From positions 1 to 14,670 of the forward strand of contig JAILAA010000205.1 in the NCBI GenBank assembly GCA_024681875.1: 14,670 nucleotides of DNA, given 5' to 3'. Of the stretch, positions 9,001 through 11,943 are shown in pieces. Numbering within the stretch: position 1 is the stretch's first letter; the number at the start of each line of letters is the position of its first letter. The position numbers were made by a program, and so were the translations under genes. The notes below the pieces were generated by a model, which ran no database searches, was not told the DNA's origin, and worked only from the letters and a program-made list of their open reading frames with translations. This stretch comes from Prevotella sp. (GTDB lineage: Bacteria; Bacteroidota; Bacteroidia; Bacteroidales; Bacteroidaceae).

Positions 9001-10542
9001 CTGAGAGGGGATGAACTTATCCTCCGTTATGCCCTTGATGTCCTTAACAATCCCATAGAAGCGGTTGGCCACGTCAAGCAGGTCGTCCATCTGCTTCTTG
9101 TCGTCGCCAAGGCCCATCGCCGTCAGGCGCCCGTCCTTGCTGCCCTGGACCCGGGCAAGGGCTTCCTCCCACTGGCTGATGATGCCGGAACCCTTCCTGC
9201 TCTCGTTCTCTATCTGCTGCCGCTTCCCGGCGATGGCATCCTGAACGGCTTTCAGCCGGGCTTCCAGCGCCTTGATCTCCGAGTCGTCCACCTTCGGCTT
9301 GATGGGCTCCTGGTTGATTTTCTTCTTGGCATCGTCCACGCCGCTGGTATCCACCGCCGGCTTCACGGGCTGCTTGCTCAGGTCCTCGATATCCTGCGTC
9401 AGCTTCTTGACCTCATTATCCAGACCGTTCACCTTCTCCTGCTGCTCGCCCACGGCTTTGGCATGCTGCTCGGCAGACTTGGCGGCTTTCTCAGCGGCGC
9501 GCACTTCCTTGTCGCGCTCCTTTGTCAGCTCGTCAACCTCCTTTTTCAACTCGCCCACCTTGGTTTTCTGCTCGTCGTACTCCTTGATGATGCGGTCCGC
9601 CTCGTCGCGCCGCCGCTCGGCATCCTGCTTGCTCTTGCGGGCGCCGGCCAGCTTCTCGTCGCGTTTCCTGATTTCATCATCAAGCATCTCCTGCAGCTCT
9701 ATCTCCTCCCTGACGCCTTCAAGCTCCTTGTTGCGCTGGACCATCTTGTCGCTGATGCCCTTCATGACGCTCTCTACACCCTCGCGCTCCTTCCTGGCGG
9801 CCTGCATGGCAGCCTCGCCGTCGGCATGGCGCAGGCTGATGCTTTCCTGGGTCAGCGCGTTCGACAGGCGCATGGCGTCCTGCTCGGAGGCGACCTCGCC
9901 CCTCAGGCTGCGCTCGGTGGCGGCCACCTGCTCGACGGCCTTTGCCACCTCGTTCATCTGTGCCTTCAGCCCGCGCCAGTCCTCGCTGTTGGCGACGGCC
10001 AGCCGCGACAGGTCCTCAAGCACCTCCTTGGCACGGGTCAGCTGGACGGTGCTGACGGAACTGCCGTCCTTCAGCGACTGCATCATGGTCACGATATCCT
10101 CCTTGGCACGGGTCACGTTGCGGTCGGTGGCATCCATCAGCCGCTGCAGCTGGTTCCATTCCTTGCTGCCGGTATCCACGGCGCTCTGCACGAGCTTGGC
10201 GGCGTTGTAGACGGCCTTGTTGAACTTGGCCGACATCTGGTCGAGCGTGCCGTCGTTGAACTCCTTGATGCCCTTCGACAGCGTGTCGATGCCCTTGGTG
10301 TATTCACGCTCGCCTTTTGCCAGCGCCTGCCAGATCTTGGTCTGCTGTTTCAGCTTCGCCTCCAGGTCCGCAATCACCTTCGCCGAGGCATTGGATGCCC
10401 TGGCGTCAGCCAGTGCCTTGTCGAGGCTCTCCTTTGACAGGCGGGCTTCTTCACAGGATTTCCTGAGTGATTCCATGACCGGGTTCGCCTTGCCGGCGTT
10501 GGCCACAAAGTCGATGTGTATAAGTTCGTGACGTGTTGCCAT
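1..10542 (-). CDS. Giant phage tail tape measure protein (TP901 type), C-terminus cut by window edge
   Basis: Tape measure proteins sit inside the growing tail tube, set its length and help DNA ejection. Reading from ATG 10542 gives 3514 sense codons with no stop to base 1. The start is fixed by an in-frame TAG at 10567-10569. Residues ~1-1850 are almost entirely charged, Ala/Glu/Lys/Gln-rich coiled coil, interrupted by a non-coiled segment at ~715-814 and three ~135-aa repeats from 1235 to ~1640. Residues ~1860-2225 look like the TP901 core (MGEVRKTTGFTADEVGRLS; VGAVGAQAGITIDQVAALGS; RVEMSATALSRMIPAIRNN). Hydrophobic stretches follow at ~2231-2249, ~2310-2328 and ~3373-3393. A seven-Gly linker lies near 2550 and more coiled coil after it. 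Near 3474-3494, FHLVGEKGREAIIDAHTT matches the LVGE.G.EAI motif common close to tape-measure C-termini, so little is probably missing. It follows the 187-aa gene by 34 bp, which suggests one operon. Role confident; exact family name less so. Confidence 0.9.
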   Translation of the reverse strand, partial: MATRHELIHIDFVANAGKANPVMESLRKSCEEARLSKESLDKALADARASNASAKVIADLEAKLKQQTKIWQALAKGEREYTKGIDTLSKGIKEFNDGTLDQMSAKFNKAVYNAAKLVQSAVDTGSKEWNQLQRLMDATDRNVTRAKEDIVTMMQSLKDGSSVSTVQLTRAKEVLEDLSRLAVANSEDWRGLKAQMNEVAKAVEQVAATERSLRGEVASEQDAMRLSNALTQESISLRHADGEAAMQAARKEREGVESVMKGISDKMVQRNKELEGVREEIELQEMLDDEIRKRDEKLAGARKSKQDAERRRDEADRIIKEYDEQKTKVGELKKEVDELTKERDKEVRAAEKAAKSAEQHAKAVGEQQEKVNGLDNEVKKLTQDIEDLSKQPVKPAVDTSGVDDAKKKINQEPIKPKVDDSEIKALEARLKAVQDAIAGKRQQIENESRKGSGIISQWEEALARVQGSKDGRLTAMGLGDDKKQMDDLLDVANRFYGIVKDIKGITEDKFIPSQAAEPIKQLAEYYKITEEEARKLVHTMERSDVVQKKFATLRYDEQIGFLAIQQNQGKDDQLIRIEAAQSYLEKARERAAGQTERINKLTGEQKSLEEDEAELKGKIAAASEKAAKAAEQQNEAAEKKVKLTNKEQQELERLTKDNQDLDSAIELLKKHRDELTASEDKGADAAKKGAEAAKEEAQAMKMTAEEAKAALEEMKKLSTFEYKGGKLQISNPEEAQNFLRNSVKQHGIISKDGSYMLQSGKPVNDVVDDFKKRYNIEGGKKETLDIIRQLITGTDNGLIKSGFENSGNFSFKIDNEKLAARTRTMQELLSISKGITEAVKEQTAAERAQEIMVKRLREAYQHENEELERRKKVYQQRLADADAIGGPIEINGKLTQRGLEEQRAEEYKQKYIEGEKGQQAVVDKAYAEYQAAKTGAIKAETAATDANTKAKKDNVSVDQQKKQIDEQIAALEQQKAGNTERLAKLQEKGAKAAGDRAKATKEETQAVKESADAEMTMEELLKRRAQLDGQLAEKKKQLEKAQEKLKKMTESETAAEKEQSDVTERLARKTAEYNEELAKAGPMKEASDKAKKDRSSANRAANRADETIRITEREAIPERKSEEEMTKMRQQAESLAKEVNDLTLAYDQNAQTITSLNKRETEAAIEMAQSENVSIEKVKQAIELLKKKIETEATDAKTMQERGDAINRLSERLTQMNAEVAKLSQPIADRLKVDDLGKLSETDIRQGIEAAKQLIQTYESGSNEANKLAESIVRAEKHLKETGIEAARTAQKQAEAQQLLADKHKQMQERMQALNRLSKEGLTETQRYWQAQMEGATRGSRAFKEAERNLRRISAEQDRQTQAQLETSAGRLGRKNLRTLSGEELQESVNAAKQLLATMRPTNAAYADLQNNIIRAEEHMKQYGLETARSAQQAADRLQTMKDRMDGLNRLSDAGLEETRRYWQAQMDGAERTSQAYIEAKTNMETIAREQKRIATEQVKADAQRIYFNKMLMSEGSIRNAIEAAKQYQQTLAATSPEYQRLKTAIVDAEEHIRKYGVEAERAARKETEAARKRQELDTIMRKRLYNMKELSESDLRAQEQYWQRLVDDPKTASASLARYEKDLKRVHQLQEQMAAGKIRTEGQEAFGFFESGQDENASANETKRQADALKRYRDSLPQKDEADTIARINEYLAKAGQSAEKASKDVMSLADALRLAEGAGKDGFLASPQQIQQATKAIEQEREAVIRLIQQKKGSGQASDAEEKKLAELSKKLRDLKFEQDNFNMSQSKMQMLMKQPANAVSLEELRAAIKRADGELRRMEGSLDKNSKQYRAFAEQVKNAKNTLKEMEGQARATSSSWDKAWSRLKTYVGMYMGFNMLWSKMTATADDLLTLSDKMGEVRKTTGFTADEVGRLSDNLAKLDTRTSIENLLSISARGGQLGLKTQQDIQGFTEAANQLMVALPEMGEESATELMKIAAATGDLKRNNDDVRETLERVGSTIIALRANSASAAPAITDFVKRVGAVGAQAGITIDQVAALGSTVDALGGRVEMSATALSRMIPAIRNNAFAVANAIGITEKELKGMSGMEQMVTIFRKLHDSVKGFDMSTEEGMNGAADAVENMLGRSTSMQDVMKQLNQQGARAGIVFGLLSQNVDELERQLNTAGIAYSKNIALSDEYNNMNETAAGKLERLKNRIEEFFVSASAESWLGDIIGMLHKLVDLISDEGPMGSFFRYTIAYLTLMKMKWTEAIGTALISMGQFLFATQKSAAATAADTAAKAADAAATEAVAVANEEAAMATGKLNKAMKANLIAAVATAVLFLGMKLLEASKRAREAARQMDVMADIEKKAKEESVKERIELEKLYKATQDQTNSMEERKKALKDMVGDAKYNEYYSKLSTESELAAAAAGAYRDLSEQILATARARALDAKAEELQKKRIELEDEKAEREEWENENRKKYRAGKREYKRQQEYVGSATGGATAGFQESQIARQGATAMKPAIIDEFEGSVSERNRIKAEIGQIDKDLEKLKTQVSKLNIKSDTDNNGGGGGGGGSNPYGDYNKVTSPYAEWNGDDLVARRKEMLERVRALANGADVQAVLSEDAKFITDAVRKNIKTTDDAIEWYNSERLKIQDALHAKHLTNTGDWLDPKAQRKAGRVVRDEMKYYLDELDAYYTERKAMIQEAQNDEEISEAEARSRTIANEAEWRQRRAELQQLYARRGAEVAEAEQQAVFDIISERTGETTAFIQRDIAQTVRFIEDVGLRSKAAMDRILGDLDKGIEQDFLRQRNAIGQHMKAIRDIIDKERPFNGITRGLEDSLTTMGILTAHMSREREDLMAKNADMAEFNRRQAEESFKELTFLLGEAEHAYSSTAGEVMQRAAKAGLTAWVEEMKQNPQMQEGLMAQLRSTFDTIQDAIRKEASLLKKEAEIMWNNILMPGGQTTMKQAFDKTISTLGVEQGRVSRANSLIGAGQASERVADRLAIKQMQVQMAMQRAYYDLMRKRGLAQVEILRQQSEELRGQGNLEEAKRKSQDAQHVQMALNLATTKEQTELLKQEEELTAKVEESQNRLYAELREWSSLIASSTREMFEASNAGNREYYNELAKMNLTGHGGPGAGTYIVIDHEGTDDAAAHYEYLDQREALERQREIEQQNAQADAWKKVMDDINQRMSESITDWMNAAMQNQSMDLNTEATNLNTAAENGLTEAVNSLAMQMRQGTGEGTAEDAAGAGLGGASTGDSFSSDKQGSYPSGELSPEAQQRIDESNAVTEVVTGNEKRQAKETASNNQKIQASTQSTFAKMTQAANLYGIAYQAMSNDNLSASQKFEMIALQAVGNGAISALTTNLAQSEGETATKLPGILGKSVESLGPIAGPIVFSALTALLGGLMGMAVSKVAKSKSQIAQVTGASVGAGRMATGMMTYGEGNVNELTDPSTLTPGRQYNVDSADGKTYRARYMGKNAKTHITNGPEFHLVGEKGREAIIDAHTTRQLQMDDNGIWQSIQTLYNGGR
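5610..6840 (-). repeat. Three consecutive ~135-aa repeats within the tape measure gene
   Basis: Unit A is 6840-6418, unit B 6417-6019 and unit C 6018 to about 5610 (residues 1235, 1376 and 1509 onward). Each begins with a short Leu/Ser-rich turn, then a helix ending AAKQ (KQ codons at 6784-6789, 6361-6366, 5962-5967). Each continues with an A/VE-E-H-(K/I) helix and then a YWQ motif: RYWQAQMEGA in A, RYWQAQMDGA in B, QYWQRLVDDP in C. The YWQ codons are 402 and 420 nt apart, multiples of three, so the copies differ by in-frame indels. Shorter, weaker copies of the same helix pattern appear near residues 158-215 and 1795-1845. Duplication of helical units is a known way for tape measures to change length; that it did so here is inference. 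Confidence 0.75.
8090..8410 (-). other. AT-rich, non-coiled-coil block inside the tape measure gene
   Basis: In 8101-8400 I count 119 G/C of 300 (about 40%), against 42 of 60 in 9841-9900 and similarly high values elsewhere in the gene. The encoded residues (~715-814) also change character: Asn, Ile, Phe, Ser and Gly replace the Ala/Glu/Lys heptads, for example GIISKDGSYMLQSGKPVNDV and NGLIKSGFENSGNFSFKIDN. The frame stays open through it. It is a likely small globular domain and may have been acquired by recombination; no family is recognised. Confidence 0.6.
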
Positions 10543-10576
10543 ATGTCTTGTGTTCTGTGTCGGTTTCTAATGATGG

Positions 10577-11140
10577 TTATCTGTCAAACATGCCGCGACG
10601 CTGACGGCGGAAGAGGGCGCGGTTCACTGCGTCATGGGCATCCTGGTTGTCGCCCATGGCATAGACCATGAACATCGTGCCGGCGAAGCAGAACTCCCTG
10701 CGGGCCATCGAGGTGAACTTGGTAGCCTGCGTGCGCATCTCCGTCACCACGAACGGCTTGCCCTTGCGTCGGCGGGTAGGCACCGGGATTGGAGCCCAGA
10801 AGGGGGCGGGGATGTTGGGCACCGGCGCGTCGTAGGGGTCGCCCTTGCCTACGGCCAGCTCAACGAACTTGGCGTAGTACAGGTACTTGGCTGCGAACAC
10901 CTGGGTGTCGCCGCCGCTCGTGGCCCATGTCTTCCACCACAGCGAGCGTTTCAGCGCGCCCGTCCGGATGGCGCTCAGACGCTCCATGTTGTCCTCGGTG
11001 TCCTCACGGCTGATGCGCTCGAAGCTGTTGATCCACGCCATGATGCGCGTGTCGCGCCAGTCCCATTTCCAGCTTTTAACCTTGTCGCCGTACTTGTCGC
11101 CGGCCCAGCTCCTCTCCTGTACTTCCGAAATGAGTGCCAT
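10577..11140 (-). CDS. Probable tail-completion / neck protein, HK97 gp10-like (187 aa)
   Basis: This 187-aa soluble protein has no signal or membrane segment and ends with TAA. Residues ~55-150 carry a pattern reminiscent of HK97 gp10-type tail-completion proteins: an Arg-Thr-Gly-Ala-Leu-Lys-Arg-Ser start (IRTGALKRSLWWKTW), a central YYAKFVELAVG that resembles the usual Y-A-x-(Y/F)-V-E-x-G-T-G, and a Pro-rich stretch before the last helix (VPNIPAPFWAPIP), like the PPRPFLRPA of that family. It is longer than typical gp10 proteins (110-150 aa) and unusually rich in Trp near the N-terminus. It lies between the 165-aa gene (6 bp away, same reading frame) and the tape measure gene (34 bp), the usual place for neck or tail-assembly genes. 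The alternative is a structural protein private to Bacteroidetes phages. The gp10 assignment is by eye and tentative. Confidence 0.75.
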   Translation of the reverse strand: MALISEVQERSWAGDKYGDKVKSWKWDWRDTRIMAWINSFERISREDTEDNMERLSAIRTGALKRSLWWKTWATSGGDTQVFAAKYLYYAKFVELAVGKGDPYDAPVPNIPAPFWAPIPVPTRRRKGKPFVVTEMRTQATKFTSMARREFCFAGTMFMVYAMGDNQDAHDAVNRALFRRQRRGMFDR

Positions 11141-11146
11141 ACCGTT

Positions 11147-11644
11147 CTATGCTTCTTCTTCGCCTACAGGGGGGAGCCCGTCCATCAGCCTTACCGTTAC
11201 CATTGCCAGGCAGTACTGCCAGCGGCGTCTCAGCTCCCCGCCGTGACGGTTCACCACGTCGATCCGCTTGTACAGCTCAGCCTCCAGGAGCCCGAGCGAC
11301 CCGGGGCCTTCCTTGGGAAGGTCCGGCTTCCCCAGCTCCTGCTCGCAGAAGGCGAGGAAGCGCTGCGTGCGCAGGCCGGCTGACTCATGGGCGCTGCGGA
11401 TGCGCTCCGCCAGCTTCTTGTAGTAGGCGGCGTCACGGGCCGCGTTCTTCTCGCCGCCGGCATCCCGTGCCGTGATGCTGTCATTCCGGCTGACGCCCTT
11501 TATCTCTGCCATCTTCTCCAGCAGTGCCATTGCTGCCAGCTCTGCATCGTCAGGCTCCGGTGTCATGGGTGCATCGGCAATACCCTCTATCCTTAGAGGA
11601 TTCGGATTCTGCTTCTTGCGGAATATATTCTTTATTGATTTCAT
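11147..11644 (-). CDS. Hypothetical phage structural-operon protein (165 aa)
   Basis: Not recognised. The N-terminus is basic (MKSIKNIFRKKQNPNP), followed by an acidic Pro/Asp/Glu linker to about residue 35. The rest is charged amphipathic helix, with a final segment ELYKRIDVVNRHGGELRRRW and a very acidic tail (GEEEA). There is no signal peptide or membrane helix. GC is very high (43 of 60 in 11281-11340), matching the tape measure side rather than the portal side. It is the first gene of the leftward tail-side group, 27 bp from a candidate minus-strand promoter (to the end of its sigma contact), and stops at TAG 11147-11149, only two codons before the in-frame ATG of the 187-aa gene. Position two genes before a tape measure allows a neck, tail-tube-associated or tail-assembly chaperone role, but no motif decides between these. 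Confidence 0.75.
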   Translation of the reverse strand: MKSIKNIFRKKQNPNPLRIEGIADAPMTPEPDDAELAAMALLEKMAEIKGVSRNDSITARDAGGEKNAARDAAYYKKLAERIRSAHESAGLRTQRFLAFCEQELGKPDLPKEGPGSLGLLEAELYKRIDVVNRHGGELRRRWQYCLAMVTVRLMDGLPPVGEEEA

Positions 11645-11661
11645 ATATTACCTTTTTGTCG

Positions 11662-11693
11662 GAAAGATACTACGTATCAAACTTAAAATCAAG
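11662..11693 (-). promoter_or_regulatory. Candidate Bacteroidetes-type promoter for the leftward tail genes
   Basis: On the minus strand, CTTG (11693-11690) and TATCTTTC (11669-11662) are separated by exactly 20 nt. The Bacteroidetes consensus is TTTG - 19-21 nt - TAnnTTTG, so each box has one mismatch. Transcription would start close to 11655, leaving a very short leader before ATG 11644. Correct spacing and location support it; the mismatches make it only a candidate. Confidence 0.4.
11666..11678. promoter_or_regulatory. Small inverted repeat overlapping the leftward promoter
   Basis: GATAC-TAC-GTATC is a perfect 5-bp inverted repeat with a 3-bp centre. It overlaps the candidate -7 box and spacer of the leftward promoter. 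It could be an operator for a dimeric regulator, but a repeat this short also arises by chance. Confidence 0.25.
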
Positions 11694-11728
11694 GGCAGAC
11701 GAGCCGAATAAAAATAATCGTCGAAATA

Positions 11729-11760
11729 TTTGGTGGTTTCGGAAATTCTTTGTACCTTTG
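11729..11760 (+). promoter_or_regulatory. Bacteroidetes promoter driving the structured RNA and GIY-YIG gene
   Basis: TTTG at 11729-11732 and TACCTTTG at 11753-11760 are separated by 20 nt: an exact match to the Bacteroidetes -33 TTTG / -7 TAnnTTTG consensus recognised by their primary sigma factor. An A/T-rich stretch (11707-11730) lies just upstream. Transcription should start near 11764-11768 and read through the structured leader into the endonuclease gene, giving a leader of about 175 nt. It is divergent from the candidate leftward promoter, with 35 bp between their outer boxes. Confidence 0.75.
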
Positions 11761-11771
11761 CAGTGCTTAAA

Positions 11772-11900
11772 TGATTGTGCGGTACAAGATGATGCCGCCA
11801 CTGATGGTGGCATTTGTTGTATCTGCCATAGTAAAAATGATACCCATTAGGGCAGTAACCGCGTCGGGTAACGGAAACGTCCCGGTGGCTTGCACAATCA
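11772..11900 (+). ncRNA. Candidate structured RNA with four-way junction, leader of the GIY-YIG gene
   Basis: Hand folding gives a closed four-way junction. P1: 11772-11780 with 11892-11900, nine perfect pairs (TGATTGTGC/GCACAATCA). P2: 11781-11787 with 11817-11823 (seven pairs, one G-U), an internal loop, then 11792-11800 with 11805-11813 (nine pairs, one G-U, loop CTGA). P3: 11824-11827 with 11851-11854, and inside it 11836-11839 with 11845-11848. P4: 11859-11862 with 11885-11888, 11865-11868 with 11881-11884, and 11871-11873 with 11878-11880, capped by a GAAA (GNRA) tetraloop. The G-U pairs (11782/11822, 11797/11808, 11861/11886) would be C-A mismatches on the other strand, so the RNA is read from the plus strand, in line with the promoter. 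It is not a tRNA, and I see no group I or group II intron core or hammerhead core. It may act in cis on translation, be a ribozyme, or be a partner RNA of the nuclease; function unknown. Confidence 0.55.
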
Positions 11901-11943
11901 GCCATAGCAACGCGCAGTGCTGCCTTATATTTGCAAAGTAACT

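Noticed and set aside
8530..10437. 635-codon plus-strand open frame, plus those at 3886-4968, 5887-6852 and 6868-7848
   Set aside because: All are shadows opposite the tape measure gene, with Leu-rich or His-rich composition and no recognisable domain or promoter. Several mutually overlapping plus frames across the same stretch are also Ser/Ala/Leu-rich artefacts.
10634..11383. 249-codon plus-strand open frame over the two small structural genes
   Set aside because: It is antisense to two tightly spaced minus-strand genes with better composition, and it spans their junction, which a real gene would be unlikely to do.
11772..11900. tRNA, group I/II intron core or hammerhead ribozyme in the leader
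   Set aside because: There is no GGTTCGANTCC arm or CCA-type acceptor, no group II domain V signature, no recognisable group I P7/P3 strands, and the hammerhead CUGAUGA...GAAA core is not in place (CTGATGG occurs, within a hairpin loop and stem).
11760..11921. GCAGTGCT direct repeat at 11760-11767 and 11914-11921, flanking the structured RNA
   Set aside because: An 8-bp match within a 160-bp stretch is fairly likely by chance, and it does not bracket the whole endonuclease block, so it is not good evidence for a target-site duplication.
11917..11943. GTG 11917 as the start of the endonuclease gene
   Set aside because: It adds only nine residues that do not belong to the first repeat, while ATG 11944 starts a basic MPKGKRR segment directly before it.
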